Source: Pseudomonadota bacterium
Lineage (GTDB): Bacteria; Pseudomonadota; Alphaproteobacteria; Rhizobiales; Aestuariivirgaceae
Assembly (NCBI GenBank): GCA_963205315.1
Contig: CAUJIO010000041.1
Span: 1 to 64,000 of the forward strand
Reading direction: 5' to 3'
Length of the DNA stretch: 64,000 nucleotides
The translations under genes and the position numbers were made by a program. This document shows positions 8,344 through 17,207 of this stretch, one piece after another (position 1 is the stretch's first letter; each line of letters opens with the position of its first letter). The notes beneath the pieces were generated by a model. The model worked only from the letters and a program-made list of their open reading frames with translations. It did not search any database and had not been told where the DNA came from.

Positions 8344-8830
8344 CGGCCCATGGAAGGCTATTCACACCGGACCACAACCGGCAGGGCCCTCCGGGGCGGC
8401 AACGGGCTCCCCGCACGCACAATTCCCTCGGGACGGAGACAGCAGCAGCCCGGAACAGTCCCGGAATGGCCTCCGCCAATCCCGACCTCAATCCCAGAGA
8501 AGGGAGGCACAATACCGGCGGATCTGTTCCAAGGCAAGGTCAGAATGCGCCGCAAACAACCGAAATTCCCTGCAAGCCCGCCACCAGTACCCTGTTACGC
8601 GGATTGAAATTCCCTGTTCTTCGGAACAGGGAATTGGGAGGTAAGACTCTGATTTTGCGGAGCAGATTCCACTCTCTCAGGCCACCTTGACCGAGAAATC
8701 GGAGGAATTCCCTGTATTTTCCCTGTTATTGCCCGCGGTCAGCCAGAGACAGGTTCGCGGTCGACTGCGTCCACCACCATTGGATTTGATGAACTTGAAG
8801 TGATATTTGAAGGGGCAACCCGTTTTCACG
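8344..8830. other. Noncoding 487-bp stretch with repeated AATTCCCTGT motifs
   Basis: No gene is credible here; the short frames lack family signatures and ribosome sites. The notable content is a family of AATTCCCTGT/ACAGGGAATT words at about 8570, 8608-8635 and 8703-8728, one pair of which forms a perfect hairpin. The stretch separates the truncated methyltransferase from the ABC permease pair and probably marks the edge of an integrated element. Confidence 0.5.
8608..8635. repeat. Perfect 12-bp inverted repeat with TTCG loop
   Basis: AATTCCCTGTTC, then TTCG, then GAACAGGGAATT. The stem is 12 bp without mismatch and closes on the very stable TTCG tetraloop. Further half-copies of AATTCCCTGT flank it at about 8570 and 8703. 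No T-run follows, so an ordinary terminator is unlikely. A dispersed repeat or an end of a mobile element fits better. Confidence 0.75.
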
Positions 8831-9655
8831 TCAAGCCCGGATCACAAAACCACGAGCAATGTGATTGCGCACAAAATAGATCATTGCAACACCCGGCAGC
8901 AGCGAAAACACAGTCATGGCCATGACAAGGCCGATGTCGGTGCGGAAACTGAACAGGGCATTGATGGCCATGGTGATCGGCTTTCCGGCGGTCACCGTTA
9001 GGACACGCGCCATCACCACCTCGACCCACGAAAAAATGAAGCAGAAGAAGGCTGTGACGCCAATTCCGGGGGCAATGGCGGGAAGGAGCTGCTTGAAAAA
9101 GAATCCGGGCAGCGAATAACCATCGAGGAAGGCTGTCTCATCCAACTCGCGCGGTACGGCGGAGATGAAGCTCTCGAGAATCCAGATGGCAATCGGGATG
9201 TTGAACAGGCAATGCACCAGCGCAATCCCCACCGGCGTGTTCACCAAATTCAACTGCGAGAATAGAATGAAGACCGGTAACGACAACACTACGGGCGGTG
9301 TGACCCTGAACACCAGCAGCATGAAAAAGAAGTGGCGGTCGCCGACAAAGCTGTAGCGCGAGGAGGCGTATGCCGCTGGAAGTCCGGCGAAGAGACTGAG
9401 CGCCACATTCAGTGCAACATAGAAAAGCGAGTTCAGAATCGATGACAAAAGAGCCGGTGTTCTGAAGATGTTGAGGTAGTTGACCAAGCTCAAGCTACCC
9501 GGTTCGATACCTTCATGCGGCAGAGTTGCCGTGAAGCTCAGAACAATCGACTGCGCCAAAGGCAACAGAACGAAAGCCGCCAGCGCCAAGTAGGCAACAA
9601 ACCGGACTGCACCGCCATCGGATCTGTTACCAGCAATATGGGGTGCGGAGGTCAT
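8831..9655 (-). CDS. Carbohydrate-type ABC transporter permease (MalG/UgpE-like)
   Basis: 274 residues from ATG 9655, chosen because this ATG overlaps the stop of the preceding permease gene (ATGA). About six transmembrane segments are visible, and the EAA-loop region reads ELDETAFLDGYSLPGFFFKQLLPAIAPG, typical of binding-protein-dependent permeases of the MalFG type. With its partner it would form the inner-membrane channel. No ATPase or binding protein is adjacent on either side; downstream lies mobile-element debris. The substrate cannot be told. Confidence 0.85.
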   Translation of the reverse strand: MTSAPHIAGNRSDGGAVRFVAYLALAAFVLLPLAQSIVLSFTATLPHEGIEPGSLSLVNYLNIFRTPALLSSILNSLFYVALNVALSLFAGLPAAYASSRYSFVGDRHFFFMLLVFRVTPPVVLSLPVFILFSQLNLVNTPVGIALVHCLFNIPIAIWILESFISAVPRELDETAFLDGYSLPGFFFKQLLPAIAPGIGVTAFFCFIFSWVEVVMARVLTVTAGKPITMAINALFSFRTDIGLVMAMTVFSLLPGVAMIYFVRNHIARGFVIRA

Positions 9656-10521
9656 GGGGCGATTTCCTTCAGGTCGTGCTTCTGGCGCTCCTGAACCATC
9701 TTGAAAATCCACGCCACGGTGACAACGATGAGAAAATAAATGGACGCGCGTGCTGCCGCGGGACCATAATTGAATGCGGCGATATCCTCGCCAAGATCAA
9801 GTGCAAGAAAAGAGGTTGCGCCATTTGGCCCTCCGGCATTCATGCGGAAAGCTTCCGTGTAGATCATGAAGCTGTCGACGAAACGGAGCAGGGCGGCAAT
9901 CGACAGCACGCCGCTGATTTTTGGTAACTGGATGTAACGGAATACCGCGCCGCGCGAGGCGCCATCAATGGCGGCGGCGCGATAATAGTCGGTGGAAATA
10001 CCGGAGAGGCCTGCGTAGGCTAAAATGACGACGAGACCTAGCCAGTGCCAGGTGTCCATGACCACCAGCACGATCCAGGTGTGGAGGGCATTGAACTTGT
10101 AGTCAAAGTCCAGGCCTGTCAGAATCTGGCCCAACAATCCGACCTTGGGGGCAAGCAGATTGAGCCACATCATGGGGATCATGTTCCACGGCACGACCAT
10201 GGGCAGGGCAAGCAGCATGAGAACCAGCACGCGCCACGGTCCGGTTCGCGTGAGCAGCAATGCGATACCGATGCCGAGTGGCAGTTGTACGCTGAGCACA
10301 ATTGCGGAGAACAACAGGCTTCGTCCGAGAGCATGCAGAAACCGCGGTGAGGCCACGATCTCGCGATACCAGTCGAATCCGACCCAGTGAACCTCTTGCA
10401 GCGAGAAAATATCGAGCAGCGAGTAGTTGACGACGGCAACCAAAGGCAGCACGCCGACGATGGCCATGATGCATCCGGATGGAATGAGCAAGAGCCAGGC
10501 CCGGTTATCGTTCCGCTTCAT
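9652..10521 (-). CDS. Carbohydrate-type ABC transporter permease (MalF/UgpA-like)
   Basis: 289 residues with six predicted transmembrane helices. The EAA-loop is YYRAAAIDGASRGAVFRYIQLPKISG. It is the first gene of a two-gene unit overlapping the second permease by 4 bp. The start ATG at 10521 opens on a basic MKRNDNRAW leader before helix 1. A perfect palindrome, CTTGACGTCAAG, lies about 67 bp upstream and may be an operator. The missing ATPase and solute-binding genes must be elsewhere, or were lost where the mobile region was inserted. Confidence 0.85.
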   Translation of the reverse strand: MKRNDNRAWLLLIPSGCIMAIVGVLPLVAVVNYSLLDIFSLQEVHWVGFDWYREIVASPRFLHALGRSLLFSAIVLSVQLPLGIGIALLLTRTGPWRVLVLMLLALPMVVPWNMIPMMWLNLLAPKVGLLGQILTGLDFDYKFNALHTWIVLVVMDTWHWLGLVVILAYAGLSGISTDYYRAAAIDGASRGAVFRYIQLPKISGVLSIAALLRFVDSFMIYTEAFRMNAGGPNGATSFLALDLGEDIAAFNYGPAAARASIYFLIVVTVAWIFKMVQERQKHDLKEIAP

Positions 10522-10894
10522 GTGGGGCCTTCAAATCCTGCACTGCGTGAGTAAGTCTATTGTCCGGCCAAGGTTGTCTGTGAACCTCTTGACGTCAAGC
10601 GCGCAGGACGGGGTGGTGCCAAGCAGTCAAGTCATGACAGTTCGGGCAGTGAAAAAGTCGATGCTACGGGGAAGCATCTGTTTGTGCGTCCGGATAGACC
10701 ATGATGCGGTTCAAAACTATCGAAAAAATGGTTGACTTCGCCATATTTTGGAAAGAAATAAACCAAAATGGTTGTGTGCGCAGCGCAAACAGGGTGCAAT
10801 TGCGCTAATTGCCATATGCTTCGACAAACCGGTGTCTGCTCTTCGCAAGAGAGAAGCGCCGCGAAATGAATTCTGACGGAGAGGTAACTGGGAC
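10522..10894. promoter_or_regulatory. Divergent intergenic region between permease pair and ketopantoate-reductase-like gene
   Basis: 373 bp with no credible gene. It contains the palindrome CTTGACGTCAAG (10588-10599). An AT-rich part holds AAAATGGTTG twice, at 10725-10734 and 10765-10774. GGAGAGG precedes the start at 10895. It must hold the promoters for both directions; no clear -35/-10 pair was found. Confidence 0.5.
10588..10599. promoter_or_regulatory. Perfect 12-bp palindrome, candidate operator
   Basis: CTTGACGTCAAG reads the same on both strands and lies 67 bp upstream of the first permease ATG. Its size and symmetry suit a dimeric repressor. The cognate regulator is not identifiable from the window. 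Confidence 0.35.
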
Positions 10895-11956
10895 ATGAGT
10901 TGGGACAAAAAGGGCGGCCCGAGGATCGCATTTCTCGGCACCGGAGCTCAAGGCGCCTCCATTGCGGCCGATTTTGCCCTGGCAGGACTGGATGTCACTT
11001 TCATCGATCAATGGCCTGATCATGTCGAGGCTATTCGCAAGAACGGCATCACCGTCAATTTGCCGACGCGGACAATCAACGCGAAGGTTCCGGCACTTCA
11101 CCTCTGCCAGGTCGCGGAGATCAAGGAACCGTTCGACCTCGTGTTTCTGGTGGTCAAGGCTTACGATACCAAATGGGCATGCGAATTGATCAAGCCCGTA
11201 CTTGCATCGGATGGATTGCTGGTCGGTCTGCAGAACGGCATGACACACGAAGATATTGCGACCATCGTCGGCCGGGAACGCACCATCGGTGCGGTCATCG
11301 AAATCGCCTCCAACATGTGGGTGCCAGGCACCACCAACCGTCAGAACGACCATGACGAATCGTGGTTCGCGCTCGGGGCGCTGGATCCAAAGACGCAGGA
11401 ACGAGTCGAGTCCGTCGCCGCGTTGCTGCGGAATTCCGGCCGGGTGGAGGTCATGGATGACATTCGTTCCGCGAAATGGATGAAGCTCGTCGTCAATGCT
11501 GCCGAACTCATTCCATCCGCCATCGTCAACATGCCTCTCAACGATGCCGCTCGCGCGCCCGGAATGCTGGAAGTGATGCGACTGGCTGGTTACGAAGCGA
11601 TGCAGGCGGCACTTGAAGATGGAGCAAAGATCATCCCCATCATCGGCATGCCCCCGGTGACGACAAATCATCCAGAACGATACGTCGATCAGATTTTTGA
11701 AGAGGTGCTGAAAACCTTCTCCCGGCCTGACACGCTGGTGACTTCGCTGCAGGATTGGCGCAAAGGCCGCCGCGCCGAAGTGCAGGAGGTTAACGGCTGG
11801 GTGGTCGACATGCTGCGTGCTCACGGCCGCTCTGCACCGATGAACCAAAGGGTCGTGGAAATCGCCTTTGAAATTGAAAGTGGTAAGCGTGAAGCGCATC
11901 CCGGCAATGCGGCGCTGATGATCGAGACCTACAAAACCATAACCGATCATTCATAG
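10895..11956 (+). CDS. Ketopantoate reductase family NADPH-dependent oxidoreductase (ApbA/PanE-like)
   Basis: 353 residues. The Rossmann motif GTGAQGASIAADFALAG is at about 14-30, followed by the family signatures KAYDTKWA (about 88-95) and LVGLQNGMTHED (about 108-119). The helical ApbA C-domain has the SAKWMKLVVNA signature at about 195. The ATG at 10895 follows GGAGAGG. The protein is longer than genuine PanE (about 300 residues), and a paralogue lies just downstream on the opposite strand. Pantothenate synthesis genes are absent. A role in reducing another 2-oxo or 2-keto acid is as likely as ketopantoate reduction. Confidence 0.8.
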   Translation: MSWDKKGGPRIAFLGTGAQGASIAADFALAGLDVTFIDQWPDHVEAIRKNGITVNLPTRTINAKVPALHLCQVAEIKEPFDLVFLVVKAYDTKWACELIKPVLASDGLLVGLQNGMTHEDIATIVGRERTIGAVIEIASNMWVPGTTNRQNDHDESWFALGALDPKTQERVESVAALLRNSGRVEVMDDIRSAKWMKLVVNAAELIPSAIVNMPLNDAARAPGMLEVMRLAGYEAMQAALEDGAKIIPIIGMPPVTTNHPERYVDQIFEEVLKTFSRPDTLVTSLQDWRKGRRAEVQEVNGWVVDMLRAHGRSAPMNQRVVEIAFEIESGKREAHPGNAALMIETYKTITDHS

Positions 11957-11993
11957 GGGGGCGGGAGCAAGCGAAGTCGATGGCTCCTGTGAT

Positions 11994-13031
11994 TCAAGCA
12001 CTGCTGTCCCGCGTGAGTTGCCGAAGCAGCGCGAGATTGGCCAGACCGGGCTTGAGTTCGCCTCTCTCGATGCGATGTGCCAGTGTGGTGATGGCTTCGT
12101 TTACCGGAGCCCGCTTGCCCATTCTCTTGGCCTCGCCCGCCACCAGACCGTTCAGGTCATCGACTTCGCTGTGGCGTCCTTTCATCCAGTCCTGCAACAC
12201 GGTTGTCCTGGTGCTGGGCAGGGTGAAGCCGGAGAGCAGCGTTTCAAGCAGCTTGTCGACCAGGCGATTGGACTGCTGGATGTCTTCCGGCTTCAATCCA
12301 AAAATCGGCTGAACGGGGTGGCCGAGAGCTGCACCCGTATCCAGTGCTTCTTGTCCCGAGCGCAACATCAGGTCTCGCATTTCAGGGATGGCCGCCCCCT
12401 CGTGGATCGAAACGCCCAACACCGCCGTTGAGACCAATGTCGTTGCGTTGCTGACAAGCTTCATCCATTTGGCTGCCTGGATGTTCTCGACAATATCGGC
12501 CTTGCCGGCATGGCGAAGCAGGTCGGCGACCTCGTGTTCGCGTCCCCGCGTTGACGGGTCAATGCTGCCGACAGCGAACCATGACCGGTCATGTGGTGAG
12601 TCGCGCGTCACGATGCCGGGCGTAAACATGGCCGAGGAGATCTCTATGACGCAGCCGATGGTGCGATGGGCGCCAACAACATCCGCAATGGTATTTGTCG
12701 TCATGCCGTTCTGAACGCCAGCAATCAATCCGTCAGGCTTCAGATATGGTTCGATCAGCTGCGCTGACCACCGGCTGTCATAGGCCTTCATCAATAGCAG
12801 GACGATGTCGAACTGCTCCCGGAAGGTACATACATCGCATAGATTGTAGGCGCGGACCGGAGTGGCCAGCGTTTCGCCCGGCATCTCGATGCGGATGCCC
12901 TGCTTGCGCATGGCCTCAACGTTTTCAGGCCACTGATCGATAAGCACCACATCGTGTCCAGCCTTGGTGAGATCAGCGCCGATCGATGCTCCGTTGGCAC
13001 CAGTGCCCAGGACAGCAATGCGTTTTGACAT
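11994..13031 (-). CDS. Second ketopantoate reductase family oxidoreductase
   Basis: 345 residues, with the Rossmann motif GTGANGASIGADLTKAGHDV near the start, KAYDSRWSAQLIEPYLKPDGLIAGVQNGMTTN around 85-115, and QAAKWMKLVSNATTLV in the C-domain. It is clearly paralogous to the gene at 10895-11956, and the two are convergent with a 37-bp gap. The LQDWMKGR(H)SEVDDLNGLV stretch near the end is shared with the paralogue's LQDWRKGRRAEVQEVNGWV. The paired genes suggest a gene duplication with the copies inverted. The specific substrate is unknown. Confidence 0.8.
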   Translation of the reverse strand: MSKRIAVLGTGANGASIGADLTKAGHDVVLIDQWPENVEAMRKQGIRIEMPGETLATPVRAYNLCDVCTFREQFDIVLLLMKAYDSRWSAQLIEPYLKPDGLIAGVQNGMTTNTIADVVGAHRTIGCVIEISSAMFTPGIVTRDSPHDRSWFAVGSIDPSTRGREHEVADLLRHAGKADIVENIQAAKWMKLVSNATTLVSTAVLGVSIHEGAAIPEMRDLMLRSGQEALDTGAALGHPVQPIFGLKPEDIQQSNRLVDKLLETLLSGFTLPSTRTTVLQDWMKGRHSEVDDLNGLVAGEAKRMGKRAPVNEAITTLAHRIERGELKPGLANLALLRQLTRDSSA

Positions 13032-13333
13032 CTGATGAAATCCTTATGGACAGAGTGCACGTGATGGCTACGAAACGCGATGGGACCACACCAGCCGAAC
13101 TATGCCGCTCTGGGCTCTCTATCGTGAATGCTGATACTTTCGTTCATCTGCCGTGACTTTGTCAATTATTCCAAAACATCAGAAAATCTCTCGAAGATTC
13201 GTCGAACTTCGCCATCGTCGCAAGAAGTGACAGCGGGCAATCATCCGGCGGGATTGAATTGTGACCACAGTCTTTCGCTTCGACTCCTCTTCGAATCCCT
13301 GATCGCTATCCAATCTGTGTGCACGATGGGTCG
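13032..13333. other. 302-bp gap upstream of the second ketopantoate-reductase-like gene
   Basis: No gene supported. It should carry the promoter of the gene starting at 13031 and the 3' end of the serine acetyltransferase transcript. A GAGTGCAC half-site at about 13054 resembles half of the palindrome found at 15461-15474, but one half-site alone is weak evidence. Nothing else stands out. Confidence 0.4.
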
Positions 13334-14275
13334 TCAGTGTTCGTCCGGCACATCACCATGCCTGCTGGCTGCTTGTGTCACGATGCTGCCCGCAGCAACG
13401 CTACGGGTGAGCCAAACATTGCCGCCAATGATCGAGCCCCTGCCGATCGTGATGCGCCCGAGAATTGTGGCGCCAGAGTGGATGACGACGTCATTCTCGA
13501 CGATGGGATGACGCCACTCTCCCTTGCCTGGCCGAGCCATGGCGCCCGCGGTGAATTCACTTGCGCCCAACGTGACGCCTTGATGCAATCGGACATTTTC
13601 ACCAATGACCGCCGTCTCGCCGATGACGATACCGGTGCCGCGATCAATGAAGAAACTGCCGCCAATGCTGGCACCAGGATGGATATCGATACCGGTTGTC
13701 GCGTGCGCGAGATCCGAAATCACGCGCGCCACAAGCCTTGCCCCGCGGACGTGCAGCGCATGGGCGATACGGTAATGGATAATGGCGGTGGAACTGCGGT
13801 AGCACAACAGGATCTCGGCAATGCTGCCGGCCGAAGGATCATACTCAAGTGCCGCCTTGAGATCGCTGACGAGCGTGGCGCGGATGTCAGGCAACTGGGA
13901 AATGACGGCATTCGCGATGTCCTGAGCCTGTCGTTTCGCTTCTGCTGGCGAAAGGCTGTCGGACTCGAACTGAAGTCCACGGCGCACCTGATCCGCGAGA
14001 CGGGTGGCGACCGTGTAAAGTGTGTTGCTGACGAAGGAGTCGATGCCCTCTCTCTTCAGGCCTGCTGGTCCGAGATGCGTCGGAAACAGGGACGTCACGA
14101 GCCCGTCAACGACATCCATGACCACATCGGTCGCCGGCAATTCGCGAATGCGGCCACCTTGCCGGATATTGTGCGTGATTTCGCGCGACACCCGCAATCG
14201 CTCTGCCACCGAATTGAGGTCGAGGTGGGATTCGGCAATCCGAGCGGTACGCAAGGGCTGTATGCTGGCCGTCAT
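13334..14275 (-). CDS. Serine O-acetyltransferase (CysE/EpsC-type)
   Basis: 313 residues. The helical N-domain (residues 1-190) is followed by a left-handed beta-helix with hexapeptide repeats: IHPGASIGGSFFIDRGTGIVIGETAVIGENVRLHQGVTLGA. The catalytic His lies in DLAHATTGIDIHPGA, near 194-206. It transfers acetyl from acetyl-CoA to L-serine, giving O-acetylserine for cysteine synthesis. The length and the long N-domain match the EpsC-type branch, which is longer than E. coli CysE (273 residues). AAAGGCTCC precedes ATG 14275. It is downstream of a LysR gene on the same strand with a 192-bp gap, so the two may or may not be co-transcribed. Confidence 0.85.
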   Translation of the reverse strand: MTASIQPLRTARIAESHLDLNSVAERLRVSREITHNIRQGGRIRELPATDVVMDVVDGLVTSLFPTHLGPAGLKREGIDSFVSNTLYTVATRLADQVRRGLQFESDSLSPAEAKRQAQDIANAVISQLPDIRATLVSDLKAALEYDPSAGSIAEILLCYRSSTAIIHYRIAHALHVRGARLVARVISDLAHATTGIDIHPGASIGGSFFIDRGTGIVIGETAVIGENVRLHQGVTLGASEFTAGAMARPGKGEWRHPIVENDVVIHSGATILGRITIGRGSIIGGNVWLTRSVAAGSIVTQAASRHGDVPDEH

Positions 14276-14467
14276 TTCAGGAGCCTTTCGGATGAGAACC
14301 GGAATTTTTCCGGGAGCTGGAGGGATTTACAGTTGGTTGCGGCCACTCGATCAAACGGTGCAAGAAGAACTCGCCGCGTGCCGCGTCATCGTCCAAGTGC
14401 GAATGCACGAGCGCTTCAGTTGACGCTCGCCGGTTCGCGAACTTCAACAAAGTCACGACGAGGCGGT

Positions 14468-15394
14468 TCATGCGACCTCCAACTGTTGCTCGTCCGGCAC
14501 GACCTGTGACTCCAGCCAAGCGATGAAGTGCGAGACCTTGGGCAAGTTCAGTTTTGCCCGTGGCGCAACAATGTAATAGGCGAAGTCAACGGTCATGCTT
14601 GACGGGAGGGGTTGGACCAGGCGCCGCGAGCGCAAGTCCTGTGCGGCAAGTGCGGTCTTCGCCAGCGCCACGCCACGTCCGAGCACGGCAGCTTCGATGA
14701 CCAAACTCGACTGGTTGAAACGAGGCCCCCGGGTCGCGTCGATTTGCGGCATGCTGGCGGCACGCAACCACATTTCCCAGGTCGGGCACGATGGGTCGTT
14801 GTCGGGACTGTCGTCGTGCAACAGCGTCAGGCCCACCAGATTGTCGGCGCTCCGCAGCGGGCCGTGGGTTGCCAGAAATTCCGGGCTGCACACCGGAATG
14901 ACTGACTCCTGCAAAAGCTTCTTGACCACGACATCGGTGTAAGTGCCGCCGCCGTATCTGATGGCGAGATCGACGCCATCCTTGGCGAAATCCGCAAGCT
15001 GCATTGAGGCCGAGACATGAACGTCAATTTCAGGATGTGTGCGCTGAAAACTTCCCAGCCGCGGAAGCAGCCACTTGGCGGCAAACGAGGGGGCCACACT
15101 GACGCTGAGAATTCCAGCTTCACCAAGTGAATCGATCGCGTCCATGGCGGCCGAGAGACGCGCGAAGGCCTCACGCAGATCGCGAAGGCCCGCGGCGCCG
15201 GCATCTGAAAGTGCCAATCCTCGGCCACTGCGAACGAACACGGGCAAACCAATGTGATCTTCCAAGAGGCGGATCTGATGGCTGATCGCGGCAGGCGTGA
15301 CATTGAGTTCATTGGCGGCCAACGAAATGCTCATATGGCGTGCGGCAGCCTCGACAGCCCGGAGCGCGTTGAGTGGAGGGAGATGGCGGCGCAT
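14468..15394 (-). CDS. LysR-family transcriptional regulator (GcvA-like)
   Basis: 308 residues. The N-terminal winged helix-turn-helix is at about 5-65 (PPLNALRAVEAAARHMSISLAANELNVTPAAISHQIRLLEDHIG), the standard LysR pattern with the LNALRAVEAAARH start seen in GcvA-type regulators. The C-terminal periplasmic-binding-like effector domain spans about 92-300. The target is unknown. Candidates are the neighbouring serine acetyltransferase or the C45 enzyme. A perfect palindrome, TGGAGTGCACTCCA, lies about 67 bp upstream and may be the operator for itself or for another regulator. Confidence 0.85.
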   Translation of the reverse strand: MRRHLPPLNALRAVEAAARHMSISLAANELNVTPAAISHQIRLLEDHIGLPVFVRSGRGLALSDAGAAGLRDLREAFARLSAAMDAIDSLGEAGILSVSVAPSFAAKWLLPRLGSFQRTHPEIDVHVSASMQLADFAKDGVDLAIRYGGGTYTDVVVKKLLQESVIPVCSPEFLATHGPLRSADNLVGLTLLHDDSPDNDPSCPTWEMWLRAASMPQIDATRGPRFNQSSLVIEAAVLGRGVALAKTALAAQDLRSRRLVQPLPSSMTVDFAYYIVAPRAKLNLPKVSHFIAWLESQVVPDEQQLEVA

Positions 15395-15819
15395 TGAAAA
15401 TCCAATATACTACTATTTTGATAGAATTTATGTATCATTCCTTTCTGGCGAGAGCAAGTATGGAGTGCACTCCAAAAAAAGGACCACCGACATTCGCCTG
15501 GCGGCCTAGGTCTAGGGAGGAAACTTCCCCATCGCTGTCTCACATGACCAGCGACAGGAACCCGTGCAGCCTATCATCGTGGGCCTGAATCGACTGCTGA
15601 GGAATTCCGATATGTGAAATCAGTGTTGCTCACGCCTGGCCACATTCGGGAGTAGGGCGTTAGCGTCGGCAACCATGGGATTGTCGTCAGAGCCCTCGGT
15701 ACGCGCAGCGGGGACTTCGGGTGTGTAGAGAGAGTTGATAAGGGCATAGGCCCGGCATGATTATCGAAATCGACACCTTCGCCTCGAGAACACGTACAAG
15801 GCAAGAAACCGGCATGGCC
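15395..15819. other. 425-bp gap between LysR gene and C45 gene
   Basis: No credible gene; a 76-codon minus-strand frame at 15574-15804 has no recognisable features. The part next to the LysR start is AT-rich and carries the 14-bp palindrome at 15461-15474. The rest shows nothing clear. Confidence 0.4.
15461..15474. promoter_or_regulatory. 14-bp perfect palindrome, candidate operator
   Basis: TGGAGTGCACTCCA, followed by a run of seven A. It has no loop, so it is a protein-binding dyad rather than a terminator hairpin. It sits 67 bp upstream of the LysR-type gene start. Confidence 0.4.
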
Positions 15820-16914
15820 TCAGGCCTTCTGGGCTTGAACCTCGATCAGACCTGTCACCGCAGTGTGGTTGCATGGACCGCCTGCGTGCACATGGAAGCG
15901 GCCTGCGGCGAGATCAATCGACACGGTCGAGAGGGTGTCGTATTGCGCCTCAGCGGGTGTGTTCGCATCATGGTGGCAGCACACAGCACCTGATCCGCCG
16001 GAATGGCTGGCCATGGCGGTGAGAATGGCGCGTTCCCCGGGATCCTTCAGTGCAGCCATTCGCCGCTGCAGCAGATTGTGACGCAGCAGCGTGTCGGGAT
16101 AGCGCGTCGGCTCGGTGTCGAAAGCGGCCAGTCCGGGTGCGAGAAAGTGATTGGTGTGAATGAGAAAGCCGCGCGTATCCGGGAGAACAAAACCGGGACC
16201 GCCGGGATTCAGTTCCACCGTCATCGCTGCCGATACGCCGTGTTCATAGGAAACAAGATTTATTGAGCTCGAGGCCGAGACATCGGCATTGGCCAACACC
16301 TGGGCGGCACTCGCGATGTTGGGCGCGCTATCCAACACCCAGCGAGCAGCCACATGCACGGGCACGCCAATGCGCTGGCCATCATTGACGTGATGCAGAA
16401 TGGTGAACAGCAGCCCCAGGCCACGTGTATTCATGCCAGATTTTCCGACGATGCCGTATTCCGTCATCGTCTTGGTCACACTGCCGTCAGCCAGTGGAAT
16501 TTCCCACTGCAGCCAAGAGTCGCGCAAGGCTGAATACCAATCCCAAGTCTGAACGGCTGTCGGGGGCGCGTCGTCATGCGGCACATGGATGACGGCCGAG
16601 CATTCGCCGCGGGCTCCAACCTTCAGGAGTGCCAGGATCTCGGTGCGGGCATTCAGCGCACCAATGAGGGCAGGGTCGACGCCAGCGCCTTCGGCCATGC
16701 CGAGAATTTCCACGTGGAGATCCGGTGCAAAGGACTCGATAGCCTTCAGAGCGTCGCTGCCAGGGCCTGTTGCGTCAAAACGGCCGCCGGCCCCGAGCTC
16801 GAAAATTTCTTGATAGATGGCGATATTGGCGCGGATTTGCGGCGCGTGGGCACGGCCGAACTCCAATCCACGGGCCTGCGGAGACGTTTCAGTGGATCGG
16901 AAAAACCGTGTCAT
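15820..16914 (-). CDS. C45-family autoproteolytic acyltransferase/hydrolase
   Basis: 364 residues from ATG 16914 (MTRFFRSTE). A longer upstream frame exists but has no family similarity and would cover the divergent promoter. The protein matches acyl-CoA:6-aminopenicillanate acyltransferase-like C45 proteins: RGLEFGRAHAPQIRANIAIYQEIF near the N-terminus, then EGAGVDPALIGALNARTEIL, and the GECSAV site, whose Cys becomes the N-terminal nucleophile after self-cleavage. The known chemistry is N-terminal-nucleophile amide hydrolysis or acyl transfer. The natural substrate is unknown. It is divergent from a rhamnose-type ABC operon. Confidence 0.8.
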   Translation of the reverse strand: MTRFFRSTETSPQARGLEFGRAHAPQIRANIAIYQEIFELGAGGRFDATGPGSDALKAIESFAPDLHVEILGMAEGAGVDPALIGALNARTEILALLKVGARGECSAVIHVPHDDAPPTAVQTWDWYSALRDSWLQWEIPLADGSVTKTMTEYGIVGKSGMNTRGLGLLFTILHHVNDGQRIGVPVHVAARWVLDSAPNIASAAQVLANADVSASSSINLVSYEHGVSAAMTVELNPGGPGFVLPDTRGFLIHTNHFLAPGLAAFDTEPTRYPDTLLRHNLLQRRMAALKDPGERAILTAMASHSGGSGAVCCHHDANTPAEAQYDTLSTVSIDLAAGRFHVHAGGPCNHTAVTGLIEVQAQKA

Positions 16915-17207
16915 GGAAAATCTATCCTTCGGCGTGGCCCCGTTGCAAGTGTGCCGCTCTGTTACAAGGAGTTGAGAGATGAACTGCGCCACTCCTTCGC
17001 GACATATCATCCCGCCTGAACTTTGTGCAAATCCCAATGTCCCGCCATTGGTTCTTGACAGCGCGGCGCCGGGCGACGTTAACATTGGTGCAGCAGGCAA
17101 GTATCGGCATTCGGTGGCGATGTCTGCTCGAGCGAGCCGATTTAACCCGGCCACTGTTCGTACCGGGATAGCCACGAGGCGTTCCGTTTGCCAATTGGGA
17201 GAGCGAT
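16915..17207 (+). promoter_or_regulatory. Divergent promoter region of C45 gene and ABC operon
   Basis: 293 bp without a gene. Toward the ABC operon, TTGACA (17055-17060) and GTTAAC (17078-17083) are spaced by 17 bp. The -35 box is perfect and the -10 box is weak. GGGAGAGCGAT precedes the ATG at 17208. Confidence 0.4.

Noticed and set aside
10725-10774. AAAATGGTTG occurring twice 40 bp apart
   Set aside because: Short, AT-rich and not symmetrical; could be chance. Noted within the intergenic entry but not claimed as an operator.
11957-11993. Possible terminator between the convergent reductase genes
   Set aside because: Only GGAGC/GCTCC can pair, with a long loop and no T-tract.
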